From Pseudooceanicola algae (GTDB lineage Bacteria > Pseudomonadota > Alphaproteobacteria > Rhodobacterales > Rhodobacteraceae), in assembly GCF_003590145.2 (NCBI RefSeq), contig NZ_CP060436.1, forward strand, positions 2,018,001 to 2,082,000: a stretch of DNA of 64,000 bases, written 5' to 3'. The notes under the pieces were generated by a model. The model saw nothing but the letters and a program-made list of their open reading frames with translations. It was not told the DNA's origin and made no database searches. The position numbers and the translations under genes are program-made. Shown here in pieces: positions 45,376-54,619 of the stretch; position 1 is the stretch's first letter; each line of letters opens with the position of its first letter.

Positions 45376-48336
45376 ATGACCGAACAAAGCCCGAATGACA
45401 TTTTCCATGCTTCCAGCTTCATGCAGGGGCATAATGCCGAATACCTCGAACAGCTGCAGGCCCGTTGGGCTGCCGACCCCTCTTCGGTCGATGAAGGCTG
45501 GGCCGAGTTCTTCCGCCAGTTGGGTGTCAGCGAAACCGACGCCCGCGCCGAGGCGGCGGGCCCGTCCTGGGCGCGCGCCGACTGGCCGCCGGCAGCAGAC
45601 GATGACCTGACCGCAGCGCTGGACGGCATGTGGCCGGCCCCCGCAGAGGCCAAATCCACCGGGAAGAAGATCCAGGACAAGGCCGCCGAAAAGGGCGTCG
45701 CCGTTTCCGACGAGGCGCTGAAACGCGCGGTGCTGGATTCGATCCGCGCGCTGATGCTGATCCGCGCCTACCGGGTGCGCGGCCATCTGGTTGCCGATCT
45801 AGACCCGCTTGGCAGCCGGGACGAGAAACCCCACCCCGAGCTTGATCCGGCCACCTACGGATTTACCTCGGCGGACATGGACCGGCCGATCTTCATCGAC
45901 AATGTCCTTGGCCTTCAGGTCGCATCGATGCGCCAGATCGTCGACATCGTGAAACGCACCTATTGCGGCACCTTTGCGCTGCAATACATGCATATTTCCG
46001 ACCCGGAGCAATCGGCCTGGCTGAAGGAGCGGATCGAAGGCTTCGGCAAGGAGATCACCTTTACCCGCGAAGGCCGCCGCGCCATCCTGAACAAGCTGGT
46101 CGAGGCCGAAGGCTTTGAAAAGTTCCTGCATGTCAAGTACATGGGCACCAAGCGTTTCGGTCTGGACGGGGGCGAGGCACTGATCCCCGCGATGGAACAG
46201 ATCATCAAGCGGGGCGGCAACCTGGGCGCACAGGAAGTCGTCATCGGCATGCCCCACCGGGGCCGTCTGTCGGTGCTGGCCAACGTGATGTCCAAACCCT
46301 ATCGCGCGATCTTCAATGAATTCCAGGGCGGTTCCTACAAGCCCGAGGATGTCGATGGATCGGGCGACGTGAAATACCACCTCGGGGCGTCTTCGGACCG
46401 GACCTTCGATGACAATCAGGTCCACCTGTCGCTGACCGCCAACCCCAGCCACCTTGAGGCCGTCAACCCGGTCGTCCTGGGCAAGGCCCGCGCCAAACAG
46501 AACCAGTTGAACGACGCAGAGCGGATTTCGGTCATCCCGATCCTGCTGCACGGCGATGCGGCCTTTGCCGGTCAAGGCGTCGTGGCAGAATGCTTTGGCC
46601 TGTCGGGGCTGGTCGGTCACCGCACCGGAGGCACGATCCATATCATCGTGAACAACCAGATCGGCTTTACCACCGCGCCGCACTTCTCGCGCTCCAGCCC
46701 CTATCCCACCGATCTTGCCCTGATGGTCGAGGCGCCGATCTTCCACGTCAACGGCGACGATCCCGAAGCCGTGGTGCATGCCGCAAAGGTGGCGACGGAG
46801 TACCGCCAGAAGTTCCACAAGGACGTGGTCATCGACATCTTCTGTTATCGCCGCTTCGGCCATAACGAAGGCGATGAGCCGATGTTCACCAACCCGATCA
46901 TGTACAAGAAGATCAAGGGTCACAAGACGACCCTGTCTCTCTACACCGAACGGCTGGTCAAGGACGGTCTCATCCCCGAGGGCGAGATCGAGGACATGAA
47001 GGCCGCCTTCCAGTCCCACCTCAACGAGGAATTCGAGGCCGGCAAGGAATACAAGCCCAACAAGGCCGACTGGCTGGATGGCAAGTGGTCCGGTTTCGAG
47101 CGCGAGAAGGAAGACTACCAGCGCGGAGAAACCGCCATCTCGAAAGAGATGATGGCAGAGGTCGGCAAGGCGCTGGTCACGGCCCCCGACGGTTTCCCGC
47201 TACACCGCACCGTGGGCCGGCTGCTGGACTCCAAGCAGAAGATGCTGGACAGCGGCGAAGGCTTCGACTGGGCAACGGGCGAGGCACTGGCCTTCGGATC
47301 CCTGCTGGCCGAAGGCTACCCTGTCCGTCTGGCGGGTCAGGATTCGACCCGCGGCACCTTCTCTCAGCGCCACTCGGCTTTCATCAACCAGGAAACGGAA
47401 GAGCGGTACTATCCGCTCAACAACGTCAAACCCGGTCAGCCCCGCTACGAAGTCATCGACTCGATGCTGTCGGAATACGCGGTGCTGGGCTTTGAATACG
47501 GCTATTCGCTGGCCGAGCCCAATGCCCTGGTGATGTGGGAAGCGCAGTTCGGCGATTTCGCCAATGGCGCCCAGATCATGTTCGATCAGTTCATCAGTTC
47601 GGGTGAAAGCAAATGGCTGCGGATGTCGGGCCTGGTGATGCTGCTGCCGCATGGCTACGAAGGCCAGGGGCCGGAGCACTCCTCGGCGCGTCTGGAACGC
47701 TTCCTGCAGCAATGCGGGCAGGACAACTGGATCGTCGCCAATTGCACCACCCCGGCGAACTACTTCCACATCCTGCGCCGCCAGATGCACCGGACCTTCC
47801 GCAAGCCGCTGGTGCTGATGACCCCGAAATCCCTGCTGCGCCACAAGCTGGCCGTCAGCCGGGCCGAGGAATTCACCACCGGCTCCAGCTTCCACCGGGT
47901 TCTGTGGGATGACGCCCAGCAAGGCAATTCCGACACCACCCTGGTGGCGGACGACAAGATCAAGCGCGTCGTCATTTCTTCGGGCAAGGTCTACTATGAC
48001 CTTCTGGAAGAACGCGATTCCCGCGGGATCGACGACGTGTACCTGATGCGTCTCGAACAATTCTATCCTTTCCCGGCGATCACGCTGGTCAAGGAACTTG
48101 AACGTTTCAAGGGCGCCGAAGTCATCTGGTGCCAGGAAGAACCGAAGAACCAGGGCGCCTGGACCTTCGTCGAACCCAATCTCGAATGGGTGCTCGGCCG
48201 CATCGGTGCCAAGCATTCCCGCCCGCGCTACGTGGGCCGTTCCGCCTCGGCCTCTCCGGCCACCGGCCTGGCCTCCCAGCACAAAGCACAGCAAGCCGCC
48301 CTCGTCGACGAGGCGCTGACCATCGAAGGAAACTAA
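45376..48336 (+). CDS. sucA: 2-oxoglutarate dehydrogenase E1 component
   Basis: Thiamine-diphosphate-dependent E1 of the 2-oxoglutarate dehydrogenase complex, 986 residues. The N-terminal E2-binding part is present (FMQGHNAEYLEQLQARWAAD). Core motifs are EEALIPAMEQ-like GGEALIPAMEQIIKRGGNLG, VVIGMPHRGRLSVLANVMSK, HGDAAFAGQGVVAECFGLSG and IVNNQIGFTTAPHFSRSSPY. The C-terminal Transket_pyr part includes AQIMFDQFISSGESKWLRMS and GYEGQGPEHSSARLERFLQQ. The start at 45376 follows GAGGT; the 31-codon upstream extension is not conserved. Six bases separate it from sucB. Confidence 0.97.
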   Translation: MTEQSPNDIFHASSFMQGHNAEYLEQLQARWAADPSSVDEGWAEFFRQLGVSETDARAEAAGPSWARADWPPAADDDLTAALDGMWPAPAEAKSTGKKIQDKAAEKGVAVSDEALKRAVLDSIRALMLIRAYRVRGHLVADLDPLGSRDEKPHPELDPATYGFTSADMDRPIFIDNVLGLQVASMRQIVDIVKRTYCGTFALQYMHISDPEQSAWLKERIEGFGKEITFTREGRRAILNKLVEAEGFEKFLHVKYMGTKRFGLDGGEALIPAMEQIIKRGGNLGAQEVVIGMPHRGRLSVLANVMSKPYRAIFNEFQGGSYKPEDVDGSGDVKYHLGASSDRTFDDNQVHLSLTANPSHLEAVNPVVLGKARAKQNQLNDAERISVIPILLHGDAAFAGQGVVAECFGLSGLVGHRTGGTIHIIVNNQIGFTTAPHFSRSSPYPTDLALMVEAPIFHVNGDDPEAVVHAAKVATEYRQKFHKDVVIDIFCYRRFGHNEGDEPMFTNPIMYKKIKGHKTTLSLYTERLVKDGLIPEGEIEDMKAAFQSHLNEEFEAGKEYKPNKADWLDGKWSGFEREKEDYQRGETAISKEMMAEVGKALVTAPDGFPLHRTVGRLLDSKQKMLDSGEGFDWATGEALAFGSLLAEGYPVRLAGQDSTRGTFSQRHSAFINQETEERYYPLNNVKPGQPRYEVIDSMLSEYAVLGFEYGYSLAEPNALVMWEAQFGDFANGAQIMFDQFISSGESKWLRMSGLVMLLPHGYEGQGPEHSSARLERFLQQCGQDNWIVANCTTPANYFHILRRQMHRTFRKPLVLMTPKSLLRHKLAVSRAEEFTTGSSFHRVLWDDAQQGNSDTTLVADDKIKRVVISSGKVYYDLLEERDSRGIDDVYLMRLEQFYPFPAITLVKELERFKGAEVIWCQEEPKNQGAWTFVEPNLEWVLGRIGAKHSRPRYVGRSASASPATGLASQHKAQQAALVDEALTIEGN

Positions 48337-48342
48337 GGACCC

Positions 48343-49860
48343 ATGAGCACCGAAATCCGTGTCCCCACCCTGGGCGAAAGCGTCACCGAAGCCACCGTCG
48401 CAACCTGGTTCAAGAAACCCGGTGACACCGTGGCCGTCGATGAAATGCTGTGCGAGCTGGAAACCGACAAGGTGACCGTCGAGGTCCCCGCACCGGCCGC
48501 TGGCACCCTTGCAGAAATCGTCGCCAAGGAAGGCGATACCGTCGGCGTCGATGCCCTGCTCGGCAATATCTCGGAAGCCGGCAACGCCGGCCCCGAAGAA
48601 GTGAAACCCAAATCCTCGGCCCAGGCCGAAACCTCCGAAGCGCCTGCCGCGTCGGGCGGGGAAACCATGCCCATCATGGTCCCCACCTTGGGTGAGTCCG
48701 TGACCGAAGCCACCGTGGCCACCTGGTTCAAGAAAGAAGGCGAAAGCTTTGCCGCAGACGAGATGCTGTGCGAGCTGGAAACCGACAAGGTCTCCGTCGA
48801 AGTCCCGGCACCGGCCGCCGGCACCATGACCAAGATCCTCGCCGCCGAAGGCTCTACCGTCGAAGCCGGCGGGCAACTGGCCGAAATGACCACCGGCGAG
48901 GGTGGTGCAGCCACCGCGCCCAAGGAAGACGCCCCCAAGGCCGAGGCCACCCCTGCCAAGAGCGGCGGCAAGGACGTGGAAGACGCGCCCTCGGCCAAGA
49001 AGGCGATGGCCGAAGCGGGTCTTTCCGCGGATCAGGTCACCGGCACCGGCAAGGACGGTCGCATCATGAAGGACGACGTGGCCAAGGCGCTGTCGGCGGC
49101 GAAATCCGCTCCTGCTCCCGCCGCCGCCGCCCCGCGCGCGCCGGTCTCTGCCGACGATGCCTCGCGCGAAGAACGGGTGAAGATGACCCGCCTGCGCCAG
49201 ACCATCGCGCGCCGCCTGAAGGAAAGCCAGAACACCGCGGCCATGCTGACGACCTACAACGAGGTCGACATGACCGAGGTCATGGCCCTGCGGAACGAAT
49301 ACAAGGACCTGTTCCTGAAGAAACACGGCGTAAAGCTCGGCTTCATGTCCTTCTTCACCAAGGCCTGTATCCACGCCCTGAAAGAGGTCCCGGACGTCAA
49401 CGCCGAAATCGACGGCACCGATGTGGTTTACAAGAACTTCGTCCACATGGGCATTGCCGCCGGCACGCCCACTGGCCTTGTGGTTCCCGTTATCCGCGAC
49501 GCCGACCAGATGTCCTTCGCCGAAATCGAAAAGGCCATTGCCGAAAAAGGCGCCCGCGCCCGTGACGGCAAGCTGTCGATGGCGGAAATGCAGGGCGGCA
49601 CCTTCACCATCTCCAACGGTGGTGTCTACGGCTCGCTGATGTCCTCGCCGATCCTGAACCCGCCGCAGTCGGGCATCCTCGGCATGCACAAGATCCAGGA
49701 CCGTCCGATGGCCATCAAGGGGCAGGTCGTGATCCGCCCGATGATGTACCTCGCGCTCAGCTACGATCACCGCATCGTCGACGGCAAGGGCGCCGTGACC
49801 TTCCTCGTGCGCGTCAAGGAAGCGCTGGAAGACCCCCGTCGCCTGCTGATGGACCTGTAA
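48343..49860 (+). CDS. sucB: 2-oxoglutarate dehydrogenase E2 with two lipoyl domains
   Basis: Dihydrolipoyl succinyltransferase, 505 residues, longer than the usual 400-420 because it has two N-terminal lipoyl domains. Each has the lipoylated lysine in ELETDKV (residues about 45 and 153). The two domains are nearly identical, with the shared stretch [19 protein letters not shown]. After an Ala/Pro linker come the E1/E3-binding domain ([20 protein letters not shown], then [13 protein letters not shown]) and the catalytic domain, whose active site is [20 protein letters not shown]. The gene follows sucA after six bases. Confidence 0.96.
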   Translation: MSTEIRVPTLGESVTEATVATWFKKPGDTVAVDEMLCELETDKVTVEVPAPAAGTLAEIVAKEGDTVGVDALLGNISEAGNAGPEEVKPKSSAQAETSEAPAASGGETMPIMVPTLGESVTEATVATWFKKEGESFAADEMLCELETDKVSVEVPAPAAGTMTKILAAEGSTVEAGGQLAEMTTGEGGAATAPKEDAPKAEATPAKSGGKDVEDAPSAKKAMAEAGLSADQVTGTGKDGRIMKDDVAKALSAAKSAPAPAAAAPRAPVSADDASREERVKMTRLRQTIARRLKESQNTAAMLTTYNEVDMTEVMALRNEYKDLFLKKHGVKLGFMSFFTKACIHALKEVPDVNAEIDGTDVVYKNFVHMGIAAGTPTGLVVPVIRDADQMSFAEIEKAIAEKGARARDGKLSMAEMQGGTFTISNGGVYGSLMSSPILNPPQSGILGMHKIQDRPMAIKGQVVIRPMMYLALSYDHRIVDGKGAVTFLVRVKEALEDPRRLLMDL

Positions 49861-49959
49861 GAACCGACCGGTCGGCCCGATACGGGCCGACCACCCCACC
49901 GCCTGCGGCAGATCCATCCACGCCCCGGCGGCCCATCACCGCCAGAGAGTTTCCGGCCA

Positions 49960-50334
49960 ATGTCCCAGAGCCCCACGCATATCACCGACCGCTCGACCGA
50001 TCTTCTCGACATGCCCGGCGTCCCGGGCATGCAATACCGGTTGCTGATCGACGCCGACACCGTGCCCTCTGCCAATCTGTGCCATGGGATCTTCTACATG
50101 GCCCCGGACAGCGAAGAGGCCCCCCATACCCACCAGGTCGCGGAAACGATCTACGTTCTTTCCGGGTGCGGTCATGTGCAACTGGGCGACGAGGAACTGA
50201 AACTGGAAACCGGCGACATGGTCTTCATCCCCGCAGGCTGCCCGCATGGCTTTCACGCGGTGGACAGGATGGAAGTCCACTTTACCTTTCCGGTCGACCG
50301 CTTCGAAGACGTCACCTACCATGACGCAAGCTGA
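49960..50334 (+). CDS. Cupin-domain protein
   Basis: A 124-residue single-domain cupin. Cupin motif 1 is PHTHQVAETIYVLSGCGHVQ, with two histidines and a glutamate for metal binding, and motif 2 is LETGDMVFIPAGCPHGFHAV. There is no signal peptide. It begins a short set of accessory genes between sucB and lpd, 99 bases after sucB. A metal-dependent binding or enzymatic function is likely, but the substrate is unknown. Confidence 0.9.
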   Translation: MSQSPTHITDRSTDLLDMPGVPGMQYRLLIDADTVPSANLCHGIFYMAPDSEEAPHTHQVAETIYVLSGCGHVQLGDEELKLETGDMVFIPAGCPHGFHAVDRMEVHFTFPVDRFEDVTYHDAS

Positions 50335-50349
50335 CCGGAGGCCACGCCC

Positions 50350-50583
50350 ATGACCCAGCAACTGCTTTTGCGATACGACACTTTCGATCCCGCCGCCCAT
50401 GACGCCGGGGCCGAATCCCGCGCCGCTGCCGGGTTGACCCAGCTGCAACTGTGGCGCGAAGGCGCCGGCAGCCACTGGGCCTTGTTTTCGCTGAGCGATA
50501 CAGCGCGGGCCAAGGCCTGGCTTGCTACGTCCGGCAGCCTCGGACAGGCCCCTTGCGAACATCACCTGCTGGAGACGCTCTGA
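50350..50583 (+). CDS. Small cytoplasmic protein, unknown function
   Basis: A 77-residue protein, MTQQLLLRYDTFDPAAHDAG at the start and WREGAGSHWALFSLSDTARA in the middle. It has no membrane segment and looks like a small alpha/beta domain. It starts 16 bases after the cupin and ends just before the first MAPEG gene (three bases), with a GGAGGC ribosome site, so it is a real member of the operon. I do not recognise a family. Confidence 0.75.
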   Translation: MTQQLLLRYDTFDPAAHDAGAESRAAAGLTQLQLWREGAGSHWALFSLSDTARAKAWLATSGSLGQAPCEHHLLETL

Positions 50584-50585
50584 GC

Positions 50586-50981
50586 ATGGCCATGCCCCCC
50601 GAACTCATCGCCCTCGCCCTTGTGGCGCTGGAACATGTCGCCCTCGTCGGCTGGTCCCAGGCCCTGCTGACAAAGGACGTCGGCCCGGATGGCAATGCCT
50701 CGCCCCGGGATGACTTGCCGCCGCTCTCGCAGCGGACCAGCCGGCTGCGCCGCGCGCTCGCCAATCATACCGAAAATTTCCCGCTGTTCATCGGTGCCGT
50801 GGTCGTCGTCCTGCTCTCGGGCAACGCCAACGGCTTCTCGGCTGCCTGCGCCTTCCTCTATGTCGCGGCGCGCGCGCTCTATATCCCGGCCTACGCCTAC
50901 GGCTGGGCCCCCTGGCGGTCGCTGATCTACACGGTCGGCTTCATCTCGACGATCGCCATGTACCTGGCGGCCTTCATCTGA
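50586..50981 (+). CDS. MAPEG family membrane protein 1
   Basis: A 131-residue MAPEG-superfamily protein (microsomal glutathione transferase/eicosanoid family) with four membrane segments. The family features are RTSRLRRALANHTENFPLFI, with the conserved R-A-x-x-N-x-x-E-N motif, and AARALYIPAYAYGWAPWRSL, with the R-x-x-Y-x-x-A-Y signature. The ATG at 50586 follows directly on the upstream gene, and the stop overlaps the second MAPEG gene by one base. Substrates are unknown. Confidence 0.88.
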   Translation: MAMPPELIALALVALEHVALVGWSQALLTKDVGPDGNASPRDDLPPLSQRTSRLRRALANHTENFPLFIGAVVVVLLSGNANGFSAACAFLYVAARALYIPAYAYGWAPWRSLIYTVGFISTIAMYLAAFI

Positions 50982-51409
50982 TGACCGACCTCGTCTCCCT
51001 ACCCCAGGAAATCCGCGTCCTCGCACTCGCCGGCCTGCTCCAGGTCCTGCAGATCGCCGCCATGGCGATCCCAGCCAACCTCGAACTCGGTCCGGGCAAG
51101 ACCCTCTCGCCCCGCGACCCGGACCGCCTCGGCAAACCGCTGATGGAACAGGTCCGCCCGATCACCGGCCGCCTTCACCGCGCCATGTCGAACCATTTCG
51201 AAGGCCTGATCCTCTTCACCCTCGCGGTCGTCACGGTCACGCTTTCGGGCAACAGCTCGGTCTTCACCCAGACCTGCGCCTGGACCTACCTCGCCGCCCG
51301 CATCCTCTACGTGCCCGCCTATGCCTTCGGCTGGATGCCCTGGCGCTCGTTCATCTGGCTCATCGGCCTTCTCGCCACCGCCCTGATGATCCTGGCCAGC
51401 CTGACATGA
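50981..51409 (+). CDS. MAPEG family membrane protein 2
   Basis: A 142-residue MAPEG-superfamily protein, a diverged tandem paralogue of the preceding one. The corresponding motifs are LHRAMSNHFEGLILFTLAVV and AARILYVPAYAFGWMPWRSF. In both genes the closing WxPWRSxI(Y/W) segment is kept, so they derive from one duplication. Four membrane segments are evident. The overlap TGATG with MAPEG 1 implies coupled translation and perhaps a mixed oligomer, since family members are trimers. Confidence 0.88.
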   Translation: MTDLVSLPQEIRVLALAGLLQVLQIAAMAIPANLELGPGKTLSPRDPDRLGKPLMEQVRPITGRLHRAMSNHFEGLILFTLAVVTVTLSGNSSVFTQTCAWTYLAARILYVPAYAFGWMPWRSFIWLIGLLATALMILASLT

Positions 51410-51440
51410 CCCAGCCCCACCAAACGATGCCCCACCAATC

Positions 51441-51500
51441 GTTTCCCTGTTTCAAATATCCCGGGGGAGAGCGGCCTGCCGCTCGGGGGCAGCGCCCCAA
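51441..51500 (-). repeat. Dispersed GC-rich palindromic repeat, reverse orientation
   Basis: On the plus strand GTTTCCCTGTTTCAAATATC, then CCGGGGGA, the hairpin GAGCGGCCTGCCGCTC, and GGGGGCAGCGCCCC. This is the reverse complement of the 17366-17442 type, between MAPEG 2 and lpd. Confidence 0.8.
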
Positions 51501-51578
51501 TACCTTCGCCCGCCCTGAAGCCTCATCCCGACACAACCCGACGTGCTAGAGACGCCGAACAAGACCAAGGAGACCCCA

Positions 51579-52973
51579 ATGTCCCAATATGATGTGATCG
51601 TCATCGGCGCAGGCCCCGGCGGCTATGTTGCCGCTATCCGCTGTGCCCAGCTCGGCCTCAAGACCGCCTGCGTCGAAGGCCGCGAAACCCTCGGCGGCAC
51701 TTGCCTCAACGTGGGCTGCATCCCCTCCAAGGCACTGCTGCATGCCACCCACCAACTACATGAGGCGGAACACAACTTCGCAACCATGGGCCTCAAGGGC
51801 AAATCCCCCTCTGTCGACTGGCCGGTGATGAAGGAATTCAAGCAGTCGGTGGTGGATTCCAATACCAAGGGCATCGAATTTCTGTTCAAGAAGAACAAGA
51901 TCGACTGGATCAAGGGCTGGGCCTCCATCCCCGAAGCCGGCAAGGTCAAGGTCGGTGAGGACACCTACGACGCCAAGAACATCATCGTCGCCTCCGGCTC
52001 CGTCCCCTCGTCCCTGCCGGGGATCGAGATCGACAACGCCGCCGGGATCGTCGTCGATTCTACCGGCGCCCTTGAACTGCCGAAAATCCCCAAGAAAATG
52101 ATCGTTGTCGGTGCCGGCGTCATCGGCCTTGAAATGGGATCGGTCTATGCCCGCCTCGGCGCCGAGGTGACGGTGATCGAATTCCTCGACAAGATCACCC
52201 CCGGCATGGACGGCGAAGTGCAGAAGAACCTGCAGAAAATCCTCGCGAAACAAGGCATGAACTTCATCATGGGCGCCGCCGTGCAGGGTGTCGAAACCAC
52301 AAGGACCAAGGCCAAGCTGACCTACAAGGCCCGCAAGGACGACAGTGAACACCAGCTTGACGCCGATGTCGTCCTGGTCGCCACCGGCCGGCGCGCCTAT
52401 ACCGACGGCCTCGGCCTTGCCGATCTTGGCGTCGAACTGACCGAACGCGGCGTCATCAAGACCGATGGTCACTGGGCGACCTCAGTCAAAGGCATCTATG
52501 CCATCGGCGACGCGATCCCCGGCCCGATGCTGGCCCACAAGGCCGAAGATGAAGGCATGGCCGTCGCCGAGGTCATCGCCGGCAAGGCGGGTCACGTGAA
52601 CTACGACGTGATCCCCGGCGTGATCTATACCCACCCCGAGGTCGCCTCGGTCGGCAAGACCGAAGAGCAGCTCAAGGAAGAGGGCCGCGCCTACAAGGTC
52701 GGCAAGTTCTCGTGGATGGGCAATGCCCGCGCCAAGGCGGTCCTCTCCACCGACGGGTTCGTCAAGATCCTCGCTGACAAGGAAACCGACCGCATTCTGG
52801 GCTGCTCGATCATCGGCCCCTCGGCAGGCGATCTCATCCACGAGATCTGTGTCACCATGGAATACGGAGGTTCCGCCGAGGATCTGGCCCTGACATGCCA
52901 CGCCCACCCGACCTTCTCCGAAGCGGTGCGTGAAGCCGCCCTCGCCTGCGGAGACGGCCCGATCCACATGTGA
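51579..52973 (+). CDS. lpd: Dihydrolipoyl dehydrogenase (E3)
   Basis: The flavoprotein E3 that reoxidises dihydrolipoyl groups of the 2-oxoglutarate dehydrogenase complex, 464 residues. The FAD motif is [20 protein letters not shown], the redox-active disulfide is in [20 protein letters not shown], the NAD motif is [20 protein letters not shown], and the catalytic histidine lies in [20 protein letters not shown]. The ATG at 51579 has AAGGAG upstream. It is the third enzyme of the complex, about 1.7 kb from sucB, with the cupin/MAPEG genes and a repeat in between. Confidence 0.96.
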   Translation: MSQYDVIVIGAGPGGYVAAIRCAQLGLKTACVEGRETLGGTCLNVGCIPSKALLHATHQLHEAEHNFATMGLKGKSPSVDWPVMKEFKQSVVDSNTKGIEFLFKKNKIDWIKGWASIPEAGKVKVGEDTYDAKNIIVASGSVPSSLPGIEIDNAAGIVVDSTGALELPKIPKKMIVVGAGVIGLEMGSVYARLGAEVTVIEFLDKITPGMDGEVQKNLQKILAKQGMNFIMGAAVQGVETTRTKAKLTYKARKDDSEHQLDADVVLVATGRRAYTDGLGLADLGVELTERGVIKTDGHWATSVKGIYAIGDAIPGPMLAHKAEDEGMAVAEVIAGKAGHVNYDVIPGVIYTHPEVASVGKTEEQLKEEGRAYKVGKFSWMGNARAKAVLSTDGFVKILADKETDRILGCSIIGPSAGDLIHEICVTMEYGGSAEDLALTCHAHPTFSEAVREAALACGDGPIHM

Positions 52974-52985
52974 TCTTGGCGAAGG

Positions 52986-53106
52986 CTGCCCCCGACGCCT
53001 TCGGCGAGAGAGTATTTTTGGCCAGATGAGAGAGCCCGCTCTTTATCATCTGGCCGGAAATACTCCGGGGGAGCCTCCTGAAAGGAGGCGGGGGCAGAGC
53101 CCCCTC
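52986..53106. repeat. Head-to-head pair of dispersed repeats after lpd
   Basis: A forward copy (52986-53029, GCCTTCGGCGAGAGAGTATT, then TTTGGCCAGATGA) faces a reverse copy (53046-53106, TCATCTGGCCGGAAATACTC, then CGGGGGAG and GGGGGCAGAGCCCCC). Together they form a large inverted repeat whose arms could make a long stem at the end of the lpd transcript. Confidence 0.78.
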
Positions 53107-53128
53107 CTTATCTGTCGCAACAGTCCCC

Positions 53129-53157
53129 AGGCCCCGCATCCCTTGCGGGGCCTTTTC
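53129..53157 (+). terminator. Terminator after lpd
   Basis: A perfect 10-base stem AGGCCCCGCA/TGCGGGGCCT with five-base loop and TTTT. It lies just before the glycosyltransferase gene, so the end of the lpd transcript is set here. Confidence 0.88.
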
Positions 53158-53176
53158 CCTGGGGATAGAAATAATC

Positions 53177-54013
53177 ATGAACCAACCGCTCGTCTCCGTG
53201 ATCCTGCCGGCTTTCCGTGCCGAGGCGACCCTGCCCGAGGCACTGGTGTCTATCCGGGCCGCAATGCTGGATGCGGGGATGCCCGACGAGGCGCTGGAAG
53301 TCATCATCGCCTCTGATGACGGGCGGGACTATGCATTGGCTCAGGTCCGGAACATGCCGTTCCTGCGTTTCACGCCGCCGGGTCCGATCCGCAGCGGTGC
53401 AGGGGCGGCGCGCAATCGGGGTCTGGCCATGGCCGGTGGGCAGTTCATTGCTTTCCTCGACGCCGATGACACCTGGGCGCCCAATTACCTGGCCGCCACG
53501 TTGCCGCTCGTGCGGCGCCATGGCGCTGTCTTCACTCACAGCCGTGTTCTTGATGGTGTGCGTCCGGTGTTGACCCTGCCCCGACACAAGGGTCCGCTCA
53601 CGCTCGAGGATTTCGGAGTCACCGGGGCCAGCTTTCACCCCGTGCTCGTGCGGGACCAGTCGCGCATCTTCACCGATCATCTGAGCCAGGACGTCCGCCA
53701 TGCGGCCGAAGTGCTGGCCCGGTTCGGTGGCACGGCCCCGCTGGCCGATACATTCTATGAAATCCGCCTGAACCGCGGCAGCACAACCGCGGGGGCGCAC
53801 TTTGCGCCCCGTGTCGCCCTCGCCTATGACGCCCACGAAGCGGAAATCCTTGCTGGTCAGGGCGACATGCCCGAGGTGATGCGGGCGCGGGTCGCGCAGC
53901 TGTTCCGGGACAAGGCCGCCTTGAACGCCGCCTTTGCCGCTGGGGCTCCCCCCGGACAAGGGTTTTACGATTTTGTGGCCGACCGTCTTGGGGCAGGACA
54001 CACGACTGCCTGA
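53177..54013 (+). CDS. Family 2 glycosyltransferase
   Basis: A GT-A fold glycosyltransferase of 278 residues. The N-terminal nucleotide-sugar binding part is VSVILPAFRAEATLPEALVS, and a GAAxARNxGxxxAxGxxxxFLDADD pattern follows: GAGAARNRGLAMAGGQFIAF and then LDADDTWAPNYL with the DxD metal motif. The C-terminal half is less conserved and has no membrane segment. It starts 20 bases after a terminator, so transcription must begin in or near the terminator region. The acceptor is unknown. Its stop abuts the stop of the convergent PPOX gene (54013/54014). Confidence 0.88.
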   Translation: MNQPLVSVILPAFRAEATLPEALVSIRAAMLDAGMPDEALEVIIASDDGRDYALAQVRNMPFLRFTPPGPIRSGAGAARNRGLAMAGGQFIAFLDADDTWAPNYLAATLPLVRRHGAVFTHSRVLDGVRPVLTLPRHKGPLTLEDFGVTGASFHPVLVRDQSRIFTDHLSQDVRHAAEVLARFGGTAPLADTFYEIRLNRGSTTAGAHFAPRVALAYDAHEAEILAGQGDMPEVMRARVAQLFRDKAALNAAFAAGAPPGQGFYDFVADRLGAGHTTA

Positions 54014-54619
54014 TCACCACATGGTGCGGGCCGCACGAGCGTCCCAAGTAGAATCGTAGGAGGCACCGCCTTCTTCGCCATCGGTCATCGCGGCAAGGAT
54101 CTCGCCCGCGGTGGGAAGGTCGGCGCTTTCGTCTTCTCCCGACCAGATCCGGGCGCGGGCCATGGCGCGGGCGCATTGAAAATAGACTTCGTGTATCTTG
54201 ATGACAATGACCGTCGCGGGCTGTCGGCCATCCTTTTCAAAGCGGGCGCGCAGGGCGGCATCATCGCTTACACGCGCTTCGCCGTTCACCCGCACCACGT
54301 TATGCGATCCCGGTATCATGAACATCAGCGCAATGCGCGGATCCCGCAGGATGTTGCGCAGGGTATCAAGCCGGTTGTTCCCGCGCCAGTCCGGCAGGGC
54401 CAGCGTGTTTTCATCCAGTTCCGTCACCACGGGGCCGTCATCCCCGCGCGGCGAGCCATCCGCGCCCTCGGGGCCGATGGTCGAGACCACACAGAACCGG
54501 CTGGCCCCGATCCAACGCCGGTATTCCGGCGTCAGTTGCGATGCCACCTTCCGCAACGAGGGCGCACCGGCCTTTCCATAGAGCGCCTCAAGCGCCTCGA
54601 TCGAGGTCAGGTAATTCAT
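54014..54619 (-). CDS. Pyridoxamine 5'-phosphate oxidase-like FMN-binding protein
   Basis: A 201-residue split-barrel flavoprotein of the PPOX superfamily, MSMEG_1061-like type. Family segments are YRRWIGASRFCVVSTIGPEG, ADGSPRGDDGPVVTELDENT, LALPDWRGNNRLDTLRNILR and the FMN-binding IALMFMIPGSHNVVRVNGEA. Characteristic of the group, the C-terminal third holds EVYFQCARAMARARIWSGED. The start overlaps the end of plsC by 32 bases; the N-terminus MNYLTSIEALEALYGKAGAP is conserved, so the overlap is probably real. It ends the ftsE-ftsX-plsC-PPOX series. It is not the PdxH of vitamin B6 synthesis. Confidence 0.9.
   Translation of the reverse strand: MNYLTSIEALEALYGKAGAPSLRKVASQLTPEYRRWIGASRFCVVSTIGPEGADGSPRGDDGPVVTELDENTLALPDWRGNNRLDTLRNILRDPRIALMFMIPGSHNVVRVNGEARVSDDAALRARFEKDGRQPATVIVIKIHEVYFQCARAMARARIWSGEDESADLPTAGEILAAMTDGEEGGASYDSTWDARAARTMW

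Noticed and set aside
53046-53106. Possible CRISPR or tandem repeat array after lpd
   Set aside because: The structure is a single inverted pair of dispersed repeats, with no regular spacers and no cas genes nearby.
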